The notes under the pieces are model-generated. The model saw only the letters and a list, made by a program, of their open reading frames with translations, was not told the DNA's origin and did no database searches. A stretch of DNA of 64,000 nucleotides from NCBI GenBank assembly GCA_026874595.1, contig CM049317.1, forward strand, positions 30,610,901 through 30,674,900, read 5' to 3'. Shown here piece by piece: positions 1 to 12,362 of this stretch; positions within the stretch are counted from its first letter, which is position 1, and each line of letters begins with the position of its first letter. The position numbers and the translations under genes are program-made. Source of the stretch: Sipunculus nudus. Its lineage: Eukaryota > Annelida > Sipuncula > Golfingiida > Sipunculidae.

Positions 1-102
1 TATTGGAAAAATTTATACCTTTGTTTCTTGGTGTTAAATCACCCCTGATGTTTTTAATGAAAAAAAAATTAGAACATGTGCTGGAATTATGTCCTTTTGC
101 AG

Positions 103-327
103 AAATGTGAATTTGGGAATCCAACAGAATTTCTCCAGGAAGCCTTAGATCCTCCCCCAAGTTTAGCAGTTGATAAAGCCATGAATATCCTGAAAGATGT
201 CGGAGCCTGTGAGAGTGATGGGGTCACATTAACTCCCCTGGGTCACCACTTGGCGGCGCTACCAGTGAACGTCAGGATTGGGAAAATGCTGCTGTTTGCT
301 GCCATATTTGGATGCTTAGATCCAGTG
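103..327 (+). CDS. DHX29: DHX29 exon (helicase-associated domain), first exon in window
   Basis: This exon encodes 75 codons of the helicase-associated (HA2) region of DHX29, the DExH-box ATPase that binds the 40S subunit and helps the 43S complex scan structured 5' leaders. The signature LTPLGHHLAALPVNVRIGKM followed by FGCLDPV is the family's HA2 block and fits vertebrate DHX29 better than DHX36 or DHX57. The acceptor is the AG at 101-102 after a T-rich stretch, the donor is GTAATG at 328, and both ends are phase 0. The catalytic helicase core (motifs I-VI) lies upstream of the window, so the gene is cut by the window edge. An ATG at 76 is intronic and is not the start. The seven exons in the window splice in frame into 350 codons. 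Confidence 0.93.
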
Positions 328-1348
328 GTAATGTCAAGGATCAAGAATCTCTTACTTATTCCAGTATAGATTTTCAGTCATCATCTGAATCTATAAATAT
401 TGCCATATATTTTATCTTTAGTCATAATACATCGAATAAAGATTATTAAAATTAAAATTCATGGGTTATGATTTTGATAACATGTTCTACAAAATCTGTA
501 CACCCCACAAAAAATCCAAATGTTTTAATTGAATATATTGTTGAAAGGGGCCGTGTTTTCACTGAAGCTTTTAAAAATATTGAATGAAGATGGAGTCATT
601 ATGTGTTTCTTGAAATTAATAATAAGTACGGTTTTAAAAGTGCTTAATGATTTATGAAATTGGAAATGTAAGATTAAATACTATGTGAAGTAAAAAATAT
701 TAAAAGTTTCCTGGAAAATTTCATAAATCAAATCAGATAACAGTTGAATGTGGAAGTCCATTTAGGTGACACCTTTATGACTCATACAGCTGATGATAAA
801 ACTGTTTTTGTCATAAAGAAATTAACACTTTAACTGTGGTATCTTTAGGTCAATAATAGTCAAGTATCCCATTTTCTGGACGATTCATGTGACGTCATGG
901 TGAGAATAGCCTCACGGACTCCTGGGTTATGAGCCAGACATACACCATATCATGCACTACACTTCTAAGAAGTGCTCAAGCATTACAAAGTTTCTGACAA
1001 ATTCCTGTACAGTTTTGCTACTGTTTATTTGTACATGGGAAAATAATTATAAGATAAAATTGTGTGATGAACCATTTATGTGATACGTAACATGTCTTGA
1101 TATAACAAAATATAAACAAAACACGTGACCAATGAGCAATAATCGGAGATGCTGTGCATTTCATGGTGTCAAAGAGGTCTTAAATGTAATGTCAAAGGTA
1201 GATTGTAGAGAGTGTTTCTGGACGTAGATGTACTCGCTATCACTATAGTATTATGGTCCATGCTACTTTTTGCTCTTAAATGAGGTCATGAAATTAAAAA
1301 AATAGGTTATTTATCATCTGTACATTTGTGTCTGTTTTACAATTTCAG
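328..1348 (+). other. DHX29 intron, about 1.0 kb
   Basis: AT-rich intron running from GTAATG to a TTTCAG acceptor. I see no ORF, tandem repeat or transposon end in it. Confidence 0.85.
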
Positions 1349-1485
1349 TGTGTTATAGCCGCAGCTATGTCAGAGAAATCCCCGTTCACAGCTCCCATGG
1401 GTAAGAGAGACCAGTTGAACATGGCTAAGAAGTCCATGGCCGTATCAGCCTCAGATCATTTGACAGTATTTAAAGCATATCAAGG
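1349..1485 (+). CDS. DHX29: DHX29 exon (helicase-associated domain, continued)
   Basis: The exon starts in phase 0 with TGT GTT ATA and encodes AAAMSEKSPFTAPMGKR, then SASDHLTVFKAYQG. These match the conserved HA2 blocks 'MSEKSPF..P.GK' and 'SDHL..(Y/F).AY.GW' of DHX29 and related DEAH helicases. The acceptor is TTTCAG at 1343-1348 and the donor is GTAAG at 1486. The exon is 137 nt long and ends with two bases of a glycine codon that the next exon completes. Confidence 0.93.
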
Positions 1486-4400
1486 GTAAGACATTTATTC
1501 AAGGTTAGGAACAAAGTGGAGATTAAAATTTTTGTACAATAGCCATTTGAACCTATTAGATAAGGATGACTGTAAGTAGTGATAGCAGTAACACCAAAAC
1601 AGTATCCAACAATAGTCATCCATATTGCCAGTTATCTTTATGGATTACACAAAAAATGGTGTAGAACAAATCAATGTATAACCCCATCTCTGTGGTTACC
1701 ATGAAAGTTTCACTGCAGCTTTGTTGAGCATAAGCTTCTGGATGGGCCATAAAACTGGGCTTTAGAAAGGGGGGTTTCCCAAGAGAGGCAGACACAACTA
1801 ACACCAGTCAATAACAGAACAAACATTTAATACACAACTTAGTACTTATCTTAAAATACATATGACACAGCCACTTCACACAGACTGATGAGTTCTGCTG
1901 GTACAGACTGTTCTTAAAGTGTTAACCAAGCTGCTGCGTGTCCCCTTCCAGCTCCTGGCTCCAAACTACGTATCTTGGACATTCTCAGTAGACTAGGCCC
2001 CCTCCCTTCCGGACTAGTCTGGTATCTGCTCCCCAACACGCTACAATGACTATACTGTAAATGATTATCTTCAACAAATGCTTGGTATCATTATTAAGAA
2101 AGCAAATTTATTAAAAGATTTGGCTTTAATTGTTCATAACTTGTTTTTTGTAAAGATGAGATGTCCAAAATCAGGAAAGGAATTGTAACCTCATTGAGAT
2201 ATTCATTGCGATGTTTTATATGACTTTCTCTTCACTTAAAATTGGTCAGTAGACTCTTTCAATGATCAGAGATGTAAATTGCTGCTACAGTTAAGCTTTC
2301 ACTCAAGGTATCTTGTTCAAAACCTACCACCATTTATGAGGCACCTTTGTGAAAGATAAGCATGCAGACATTAGAGGTTGACTGCCGTTTTTCCTAGTCC
2401 TACCTATGTCCTATGTAAACTGACTGATATCCAATGGCAGGGGCGGATCCAGGATTTTGGAAAGGGGAGGGTCAAGCCCAGGAAGACTGAAAGAAAACCA
2501 AAAAAAGGTCCTCTGGTCTGGGAAGGAGGGGGTCAGGGTCGCAAAACTTGTTTTGAAACACAGAAAAAAAAGTTGTTTCAGCTCCAAAGGGGGGGGGGGG
2601 GGTCAGGACACCCTTGACCCCCTGGATCCGCCACTGATAGGGTTTTATAATGAAACAGTTCTAGTGATATGGTCTTCAGCATTATCATTGAATTTACAGC
2701 CCCACCTTCACACCCTTGATATTAACTTTATTTTGTAAGAAAAGTACATTTGCAGAATACATTTTTGTCATGTATCCAGCACTTTAAGAAAAACATTTAA
2801 TTTCTCCACACTCATCTGCTGCAGGTCTAGGTTGAATCTTGTAATGTTCATGTTCAGTAGTAAAACATTTATATGCATTAGTTCAAAATTTGATTATTGA
2901 TGTGGTATCCTACTCTGAGAATCTTCCTTTGTGAAATTAGCTAAATTTTATAAGGGTTTGTCATTCATTGTCAGTTTTTCTGTTGGTTTGTCTGTGTGAC
3001 TTATATTAAAAGAGATTACTGGGGAAATGAACTATTAATTTAGTTTATAGGCACCTGTGTTTGTACTGATTTCACACATGAAACAGCCAAGACAATTACA
3101 AGACATTCCCTGGTTGTTTTATGCCATGCCTAGGTGGGTGTCTCATAGTGATCAGGTTTTTCTGTCTGTGCTTTCATTAGTCTGTCACATACTTTTTTTG
3201 CAGCCATTGCTGCAAAATATTTATTTATCACTAGTTTCTATGAGAGGTTGTGAGCTTTGAAATTTGAGACCCTCAGAAATTCAATTTGGCCATCAGGCAG
3301 CAACATTTTTCTTTTGAACTTGTTATCTGAAAAACCTTATAAGCAACTGCCCTGAAAGTTTAACTGAAGATAGGTAATTATGCAGAATTTGTTTCTTCAA
3401 ATTTCACACACATAGAAGATCTAGTATGGCTACTGGTGACCTTGGTTATCTGTATCTGTTAGCATGCTTTACCTCAAGTAACTGTTTAAGTCATTGCCAG
3501 AAAATTGGTCTCTGTGGGTGAATGTGCACTTTTGAACTTAGTTCTCACCAGAAATCCAGTATGGCAACCAGTCAGCATTTAAAGAACCTGGGCACAGCAG
3601 GGGCTTGGAATAGTGATCTTTATTGCAATGATCATTTCTAGTTATTAATAGTCACTATTAAGATTTGCCATTAATTTGTTATGTTTAATATATAGGTAGC
3701 ATACAACTGTACTAAGAATCATGGTCCTGGGTTTGTTATATAGTAGCATTTAAATCATAATGCGGATGAAAAGTAATGTATCAAAATAAGCAAAATATAT
3801 TAAAATATACCAAAAGTATTTTCAAAGACCAGGCTTGAAAAGTGGTGCTCTTTTCAGATCACCTTGGCCATCTGTCCTTCTGTCTGTCAGTGACACTTTT
3901 TTCGAGCACATTATCTCTAATAGAATATATTCCATCTTTAAAATTCATAGAGATGATTGGTGTCTATGAGGGCTCCAGACTATTCGACTTACAGTCCTAT
4001 ATGAATTACAATATGGCCTCCAGAGCACATACAGTGATTTTCTTTCAGATGCAGTATCCCAAATAGAATATGCTTGATCTTTCTCAAATTCACAGGGATG
4101 TTTGTGTCTGTGAGGTGATGGTTGGTGCCTATGAGGGATCATAGGCATCAAGCCCTATTGAATCACCAACCTACCTAATATCCATTATCGCCACTAGAGC
4201 ACAATCAGTGATTTCCTTTTGCAAAAATTTGACAGAAGACTGACACCCATGACAAGATGTGTGCTTTCATACTCCTGTCAAATCCAATTTGGCTGCTGGA
4301 CATTTATTTCAAAATGCCTTCACAATTACATTTTAGGTAACGCCTTTGTTTTTTTCTGAAGATTGTACCCTTTAAGATTAATTGTGGTGTTAATTTTTAG

Positions 4401-4523
4401 ACCAATTTGATTATCCAATATAACGGGTGATCTTTTGGCCCTAATTGAGGACCTTTAAAGTCCCAAACCTCTTGTTGTTTGACAGATCCTTTGACGGTGT
4501 TTGAGATTGTTTTTATTCTTCAG
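1486..4523 (+). other. DHX29 intron, about 3.0 kb
   Basis: The intron contains a hAT-like MITE (2438-2635). Between about 3.1 and 4.3 kb lie several loosely similar stretches with 'tctgtctgtc', 'tatgagggctcc/gatca' and 'atggcctcc/cagagca' phrases, which look like very decayed copies of the modular repeats found further on. The stretch at 1930-2050 is less AT-rich but not recognisable. Confidence 0.8.
2438..2635. mobile_element. Short hAT-like MITE (CAGGGGCGGATCC termini)
   Basis: The left end CAGGGGCGGATCCAGG is mirrored at the right end by CCTGGATCCGCCACTG, giving about 16-bp terminal inverted repeats with one mismatch. CAG...CTG ends with a GGCGGATCC core are typical of hAT-type nonautonomous elements in invertebrates. 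The interior has a G homopolymer at about 2589-2602. I see no convincing 8-bp target duplication (flanks tccaatgg and atagggtt), so the insertion is old or the ends are slightly off. It codes for nothing. Confidence 0.65.
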
Positions 4524-4614
4524 GTGGGAGAATGCTCGGAAACAGGGTTACCAGGCTGAGAATAAATACTGCAACAAACTGTTTTTAAAAAGGAAAAATC
4601 TCCTGGAAATAGAG
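4524..4614 (+). CDS. DHX29: DHX29 exon (GWENARKQGY block)
   Basis: After the carried-over GG the exon reads G-W-E-N-A-R-K-Q-G-Y, then NKYCNKLFLKRKNLLEIE. This matches the 'GW..AR..G...' and 'Y C.. FL.R..LL.LE' segments that join HA2 to the OB-fold in DHX29. The acceptor is TTCTTCAG just before 4524 and the donor is GTGAGA at 4615. It is 91 nt long and ends in phase 0. The next exon is 7.7 kb away because a very large repeat occupies the intron. Confidence 0.92.
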
Positions 4615-4819
4615 GTGAGAAAAAAAGTAATTATTAATCATTAAAGTTCCAAATGTGTCACCTGTCTTACCAGCATTCATGCACAGAGAGATTATGAGCA
4701 CTTGCTTTTTAGTTTTCCCAAATTTTTAGCTCAGCTGACTGTAAGTCATCTGATCTATAGCGATCATTCTTTGTCCGTCATCCGTCTGTCTGTCTGTCCG
4801 TATGTCCGTCTGTCTGTCC

Positions 4820-7060
4820 ATTTACCAGGCACAAATGGTAACCACTGGACCTAGAATCTTGTAACTTGAGATTCTGAGAGGTCCATAAAAAATCTCCTTG
4901 GAAACCAGAAATTAGGTCTCTGATACCCATATTCTTTGAGCTATGGGGCCCCAAAGTACCCCCCAGAATAATTAAAATTTTGATAAAAACAAACTGCAAC
5001 ATCTCAATAACTACAACACTGATGGTCATGATTTGCGGCATACATATTGATCAAGAGGTGATTCATCAGTTTCTGCAGACTGGTGGCGCCACCTGTATTT
5101 TTCTATTTTTTACGAAAAGTTTTCTCTATTTTTGAGACCTTTAAAAATGTGAACATCTGTTAACAGGGCACAAATCATATAGACTGGACCTAGAATCTTC
5201 ATTCTTGACACAGTGAGAGACCTATGAAAAGTTTCCATGGAAACCTGAAATTATGTCTCTGTTACCCATATCTTTTGAGCTATGGGGCCCCAAAATACCC
5301 CCAAAAATAGACAAAAATTTCATACAAAAACTTCAATATCTCATTAACTACATCACTGATGGTCATGATTTTTGGCATACATATTGATCATGGAGTGTTT
5401 CATCAGTTTCTGCAGACTGGTGGCGCCACCTGTATTTTTCAGTTTTTTATGAATTGTTTTCTCTATTTTTGAGACCTTAAAAAGTGTGAACATCTGTTAA
5501 CAGGGCACAAATCATAAAGACTGGACCTTGAATCTTCATTCTTTACACATTGAGAGACCTATGAAATGTCTCCATGGAAACCTAATATTAGGTCTCTGTT
5601 ACCCATATCCTTCGAGCTGTGGGGCTCCGAATTACCCCCCAGAATAATAAAAAATTTGATAAAAACAAACTGTAACATCTCAATAACTATAACACTGATG
5701 GTCTTGATTTGCGGCATACATATTGATCATGAGATGTTCCATCAGTTCCTGCAGACTGGTGGCACCACCTGTATTTTTTTATTTTTTATGAATATTTTTC
5801 TCTAATTTTGAGACCTTTAAGGATGCTGTTATCTGTTAACTTGGCACAAATAGTAACGACTGGACCTAAAATCTTCATTCTTGACACACTGAGAGAACTA
5901 TGAAAAGTCCATATGGAAACCAGAAATTAGGTCGCTGTTACCCTTATCCTTTGAGCTATGGGGCCCCAAAGTACCCCCCCAGAATAGTCAAAAATTTCAT
6001 ACAAAAACTTCAATATCTCAACAACTACATCACTGATGGTCATGATTTTTGGCATACATATTGATCATGAGATGTTCCATCAGTTCCTGCAGACTGGTGG
6101 CGCCACCTGTATTGTTTTATTTTTTACGAGTTTTTCCTCTATTTTTTTAGACCTTTAAGGATGCTGTTATCTGTTAAGTTGGCACAAATAGTAACGACTG
6201 GACCTAAAATCTTCATTCTTGACACACTGAGAGAACTATGAAAAGTCCGTATGGAAACCAGAAATTAGGTCTCTTTTACCCTTATCCTTCGAGTTATGGG
6301 GCCCCAAAGTACCCCCCAGAATAGTAAAAAATTTCATACAAAAACTTCAACATCTCATTAACTACATCACTGATGGTCATGATTTTTGGCATACGTATTG
6401 ATAATGAGATGTTTCATCAGTTTCTGCAGACTGGTGGCGCCACCTGTATTTTTCAATTTTTACGAACTGTTTTCTCTATTTTTGAGACCTTTAAAAATGT
6501 GAACAGCTGTTAACAAGGCACAAATCGTAAAGACTGGACCTAGAATCTTAGTTCTTGACACACTGAGAGGTCCATGAAAAGTCTCCAGGGAAACGAGAAA
6601 TTAGGTCTCTGTTACCCATATCCTTTGAGCTATGGGCCCCCAAAGTACCCCCCAGAATAGTCAAAAGTTTCATACAAAAACTTCAATATCTCATTAACTA
6701 CATCAATGATGGTCATGATTTTTGGCATACGTATTGATCATGGAGTGTTTCATGAGTTTATGCAGACTGGTGGTGCCACCTGTATTTGTTCGGGTGTTTT
6801 TTACAAATTTTTTCTCTATTTTTGAAACCTTTTAAGATATGAACATCTGTTAACAGGGCACAAATCATAAAGACTGGACCTAGAATCTTCATTCTTGACA
6901 CACAGGGAGACCCATGAAAAGTCTCCATGGAATCCTGAAATAAGGTCTCTGTTACCCATATTCTTTAAGCTGTATGACTCCCAAATACCCCCACAGAATA
7001 ATGGAAAATTTGATACAAAAACTGCAGTATCTCAATAACTACAACACCATTTTTCTGAAA
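4820..7060 (+). repeat. Tandem array A, about 338-bp monomer, ~7 units
   Basis: The phrase gacctagaatctt (with variants) starts at 4848, 5187, 5524, 5863, 6201, 6537 and 6877, so the period is 336-340 bp. Each unit contains 'ggggccccaaagtacccccc', 'tcaataactacaacactgatgg' (in parts) and the palindrome GGTGGCGCCACC or a one-base variant. Units differ by scattered substitutions, so the array is old but well kept in length. Confidence 0.9.
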
Positions 7061-7079
7061 CTTACACCAATTATCGGGT

Positions 7080-10000
7080 CACATGTGAACTGGTGCCTAA
7101 CCAATTTGCGTTGACCTCTGACCTTTCCTGTCTGCCCAGTGTCCATTTGTGTGTCTGTTTCATCACATAAACCCTCATATCTCAGGAACTGTTTGACCGA
7201 TCAGGAAATAAAATTTATACAAATGTAGCCCTTGGATAGCTTTATAACATACACAAAAAATGGTGGGCCACCTGTAACCCTGTTTGCACAGTGTCCATCT
7301 GTTCATCTGCCTTGCGTTAAAATCACTCATATCTCTGCAGTGAATTGACTAATTCACCTGAAATTCGGCATGCTTATACATCCTGGATAGCTTTCTTGAT
7401 TTTATGACAGGTGGCGCCACCTTAATTCACGTTCACGCTGATGACATCCAAGCTCATATCTCAGGAACCGTTTGACTGATCAGGAAATAAAATTTATACA
7501 AATGTAGCCCTTGGATAGCTTCATAACATACACAAAAAATGGTGGCGCCACCTGTAACCATGTTTGCACAGTGTCCATCTGTTCACCGCCTTGGGTTACA
7601 ATCACTCATATCTCTGCAGTGAATTGACTAATTCACCTGAAATTCGGCATGCTTATACATCCTGGATAGCTTTCTTGATTTTATGACAGGTGGCGCCAAC
7701 AAATATTTACGTTCATGCTGCTGCCATCCAAGCTCATATCTCGGGAACCGTTTGACGGATCAGGAAATAAAATTGATACAAATGTAGCCCTTGGATAGGT
7801 TCATAACATACATAAAAAATGGTGGCGCCACCTGTAACCATGTTTGCACAGTGTCCATTTGTTCATCTGCCTTGTGTTAAAATCACTCATATCTCTGCCG
7901 TGAATTGACTAATTCACCTGAAATTTGGCATGCTTATACATCCTGGATAGCTTTCTTGATTTTATGTCAGGTGGCACCACCTAAATTCACGTTCACGCTG
8001 CAGACATCCAAGCTCATATCTTGGGAACCATTTGACCCATTAGGAAATAAAATTGATACAAATGTAGCCCTTGGATAGCTTCATAACATACACAAAAATG
8101 GTGGCGCCACCTGTAACCATGTTTGCACAGTGTCCATCTATTCATCTGCCTTGGGTTAAAATCACTCATATCTCTGCAGTGAATTGACTAATTCACCTGA
8201 AATTCCACATGCGTATACATCCTTGATGGCTTTCTTGATTTTATGACAGGTGGCGCCACCTAAATTCACGTTCACGCTGATGACATCCAAGCTCATATCT
8301 CAGGAACCGTTTGACCGATCAGGAAATAAAATTTATACAAATGTAGCCCTTGGATAGTTTTATAATATACACAAAAAATGGTGGCGCCACCTGTAACCAT
8401 GTTTGCACAGTGTTCATCTGTTCACGGCCTTGGGTTAAAATCACTCATATCTCTGCAGTGAAATGACTAATTCACCTGAAATTCGGCATGCTTATACATC
8501 CTGGATAGCTTTCTTGATTTTATGACAGGTGGCGCCAACAAATATTTACGTTCATGCTGCAGACATCCAAGCTCATATCTTGGGAACTGTTTGACCGATC
8601 AGGAAATAGAATTTATACAAATGTAGCCCTTGGATAGCTTTATAACATACACAAAAATGGTGGCGCCACCTGTAACCATGTTTGCACAGTGTCCATCTGT
8701 TCACCGCCTTGGGTTAAAATCACTCATATCTCTGCAGTGAATTGACTAATTCACCTGAAATTTGGCATGCTGATACATCTTGGATAGCTTTCTTGATTTT
8801 ATAACAGGTGGCGCCACCTAAATTTACGTTCATGCTGCAGACATCCAAGCTCATATCTCGGGAACTGTTTGACCGATCAGGAAATAAAATTGATACAAAT
8901 GTAGCCCTTGGATAGGTTCATAACATAAATAAAAAATAGTGGCGCCACCTGTAACCATGTTTGCACAGGGTCCATTTGTTCATCTGCCTTGTGTTAAAAT
9001 CATTCATATCTCTGCAGTGAATTGACTAATTCACCTGCAATTCCGCATGCGTATACATCCTGGATAGCCTCTTGATTTTATGACAGGTGGCGCCACCTAA
9101 ATTTACGTTCACGCTCATGACATCCAAGCTCATATCTCAGGAACCGTTTGACCGATCAGTAAAAATAAAATTCATACAAATGTAGCCCTTGGATAGCTTT
9201 ATAACATACACAAAAAATGGTGGTGCCACCTGTAACCATGTTTGCACAGTGTCCATCTGTTCACCGCCTTGGGTTAAAATCACTCATATCTCTGCAGTGA
9301 ATTGACTAATTCACCTGAAATTCAGCATGCTTATACATCCTGGATAGCTTTTCTGATTTTATGACAGGTGGCACCAACAAATATTTACGTTCATGCTGCA
9401 GACATCCAAGCTCATATCTCGGGATCCGTTTGACTGATTGGGCCAAAATTTTGCATGTGTATAGATCTCAAATAGGTCTTTATCATACACAAAACTGGAG
9501 GGGCCACCTGCAACCATTTTTGCACATTTTGCACAGCGTCTGTCTATTTGTCTGCTGAGGCCTAAAATCACTCATTTCTCTGTAGTGGTTTGACATAACT
9601 GCCTAAAATTTTGCAGGTTTATACATCATGGACAGCTTTCTTGATTTTATGACAGGTGATGCACCTACATTCTAGTTAATGCTGCAGACATCCAAGCTCA
9701 TATCATGAGAACCGTTTGACCGATCAAGAAATAAAATTTATACAAATGTAGCCCTTGGATAGGTTCATAACATACATAAAAAATGGTGGTGCCACCTGTA
9801 ACCATGTTTGCACAGTGTCCATTTGTTCATCTGCCTTGGGTTAAAATCACTCATATCTCTGCAATGAATTGACTAATTCACCTGAAATTCCGCATGCGTA
9901 CATTTCTCTGTAGTGGTTTGACATAACTGCCTAAAATTTTGCAGGTTTATACATCCTGGAAAGCTTTCTTGATTTTATGACAGGTGGCGCCACCTAAATT

Positions 10001-11160
10001 CACATTCATGCTGATGACATCCAAGCTCATATCTCAGGAACCGTTTGACCGATCAGGAAATAAAATTTATACAAATGTAGCCCTTGGATAGTTTTATAAC
10101 ATACACAAAAAATGGTGGTGCCATCTGTAACCATGTTTTCACAGTGTCCATCTGTTCATCTGCCTTGGGTTAAAATCACTCATATCTCTGCAGTGAATTG
10201 ATTAATTCACCTGAAATTCGGCATGCTTATACATCCTGGATAGCTTTCCTGATTTTATGACAGGTGGCACCAACAAATATTTACGTTCATGCTGCAGACA
10301 TCCAAGCTCATATCTCGGGAACCGTTTGACTGATTGGGCCAAAATTTTGCATGTGTATAGATCTCAAATAGGTCTTTATCATACACAAAACTGGAGGGGC
10401 CACCTGCAACCATTTTTGCACAGCTTCCCTGTGTTTGTCTGCCGTGGGATAATATCACTCATATCTCTGAAGTGGTTTGACATATCTGCCTAAAATTTTG
10501 CAGGTTTATACATCCTGGACAGCTTTCTTGATTTTATGACAGGTGGCGCCACCTACATTCTAGTTAATGCTGCAGACATCCAAGCTCATATCTCGGGAAC
10601 TGTTTGACTGATTGGGCCAAAGTTTTGCATGTGTATAGATCTCATATAGCTCCTTATCATGCACAAAACTGGAGGGGCCACCTGCAACCATTTTTGCACA
10701 GGGTCCACCTGTTTGTCTGCCATGGGTTAAAATCACTCATATACCTGCAGTGGTTTGACTTATCTGCCTAAAATTTTGCAGGTTTACACATCCTGGACAG
10801 CTTTCTTGATTTTATGACAGTTGGTGCCACCTACATTCTAGTTTAAGCTGAAGACATCCAAGATCATATCTCAGGAATCATTTGACCGATTGGGCCAAAA
10901 TTTTGCATGTGTGTAGATCTCACATAGCTCTTTATCATACACAAAACTGGAGGGGCTACCTCCAACCATTTTTGCACAAGTCCTTCTTTTTGTTTGCTGT
11001 GGGATAAAATCACTCATATACATGTAGTGGTTTGATTTTTCTGCCTAAAATTTTGAATATGTATACAACTTGGACAGCTTTCTGGATTTGTGGTAGGTGG
11101 CGCAACCTACATACACATTTCGGCTGCAGACATCCATGCTAATATGCAACACACCTCACT
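7080..11160 (+). repeat. Tandem array B, about 280-bp monomer, ~14 units
   Basis: The phrase tagcccttggatag starts at 7226, 7505, 7785, 8065, 8344, 8624, 8902, 9183, 9749 and 10078. This is a 278-281 bp period, with a divergent unit between 9183 and 9749 and a partial duplication near 9900. From about 10.3 kb the units shift to a variant with 'gggccaaaattttgcatgtg'. Each monomer carries two copies of GGTGGCGCCACC about 140 bp apart, so it looks like a fused dimer of a roughly 140-bp ancestor. Confidence 0.9.
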
Positions 11161-11269
11161 CTATTTCCCCTTGCCACTCCATCCATGCCTCACTTCACCC
11201 GTTCCACTCTGATTTTGGCAGATACATGTAGTCGCTTGTCGACTACGCATATTCTAGTTTTCTGTGGTG

Positions 11270-11660
11270 TCATCTAGTTGGGACCTTGAAATGAAGTGGT
11301 CTGGCTGTTAACCATAACAGTTGGACCTAGAAACTTCTAACTGTCCATCCAGGGAAATTAGAAATTAGATCATAGTGACCTATATTCTGAAAGATATGTG
11401 AAACAACATGATTTGAGCACCCTATAGGACAGATTTGCATGATTGGTTACAGTTGGACCTAGAAACTTCTAATTTGATTAAGATCCAGGGAGGTTCCTGT
11501 AAAAATTTCTGGGAAATTTGAAAAAATGTCACTGAGACCTAAATTCTGCAAGCTGTTTGAAAGCACATATTTTAACACTGTTTTAGTAATATGGACACAA
11601 ATGGTAGCAGTTGGATGTAGAATAGATCACTGTAACCTATATCTAATGTCTAATGCATGA
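11270..11660 (+). repeat. Degenerate repeats between array B and element tail
   Basis: The phrase ttggacctagaaacttctaa occurs at about 11331 and 11453, and in altered form at about 11605. The sequence resembles both the start of array A monomers and the region 38150-39235. It is probably a third, decayed module of the same element. Confidence 0.6.
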
Positions 11661-12362
11661 TTTTGAGTTCTCTTGAGTTCATTTTACCCATTGTTCAAGG
11701 TTCTTGAATTCAGCTGAGCGTCATGGCCCATCGGCCACTTGTTATTTTTTTATCATGAAAATAGCGTAGAACATAATGAATTTACATGGTAGCATTGAAA
11801 TGACAACCAATGATTAAAACATAAGAAAATAAACGATGTATAGTTGGAACGAGTCAGTGAATGAAAATTTAAAAAATAAGTATACCATGAGATAGAGTCC
11901 TGTACCAGATTTAAAGTATTGTATACTTTATGGGTCTAATATGAATTTAATACAACTTTTAAATTGATGTAGATGTAAGGGTTTTTGCCAACTCGCCTAC
12001 CTGAAATAAATTAACAAAAATCAACAACTGCAGCAAAAATCTTCAAAGAAAGAAATACCCCAGGAAAAGTATATTAATCAAATATTTTGTTATGATGGTA
12101 ACATGGAAAAAGTAAGAACTTCCTAAAAAATTTCTGTTTCATTTTCGCTTTTCTTTCAGCTCTCAAACCATGCACAAGGATGTATGTTTGGCTGAACATT
12201 TTCATGTCAGGGTAATATAATAGTATCTTATCTGTGGTCTAGGTGGCAGCACCATACAGCCCTAGGGCAACTTTACAACAGTATTTGGTCGAGGTTTTGC
12301 ATAACTACCTGGACACATTTTGTAACCAATTTGCTCATTCATATGTGTTCTTTCCCTTTCAG

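Larger units (their letters stand above)
4728..11743 (+). mobile_element. Giant modular repeat element filling DHX29 intron
   Basis: The left end is the family head (agctcagctgactgtaagtc, then a TCCG/TCTG microsatellite at about 4772-4820). The right end is the family tail (cagctgagcgtcatggccca, then cttgtt). Between them lie three internal arrays: about seven units of 338 bp, about fourteen units of 280 bp, and a few degenerate units of about 120-150 bp. The same head and tail bound the 1.9-kb elements at 19.2 and 23.4 kb, so I read the whole 7 kb as one element in sense orientation to DHX29. No protein is encoded. The layout resembles the bivalve 'pearl' type (head, ACGG microsatellite, tandem core, tail); the class is an inference. 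Confidence 0.6.

Noticed and set aside
2378-2738. Overlapping ORFs of 79 and 93 codons
   Set aside because: They cover the hAT-like MITE with its G tract and have no protein-like conservation.
9359-10493. Paired ORFs of 65-78 codons on both strands, present twice
   Set aside because: They lie in the 280-bp tandem array. Repetition reflects monomer similarity, and other monomers lack the frame.
4820-11160. Possible CRISPR array because of regular repeats
   Set aside because: The monomers are 280-338 bp with no unique spacers, in a spliced animal gene. It is a satellite-type array.
12243-12362. Upstream extension of the OB-fold exon frame (ATG at 12243)
   Set aside because: The 40 extra codons do not match DHX29, a good acceptor lies at 12361-12362, and the exon joins in frame to the preceding one.
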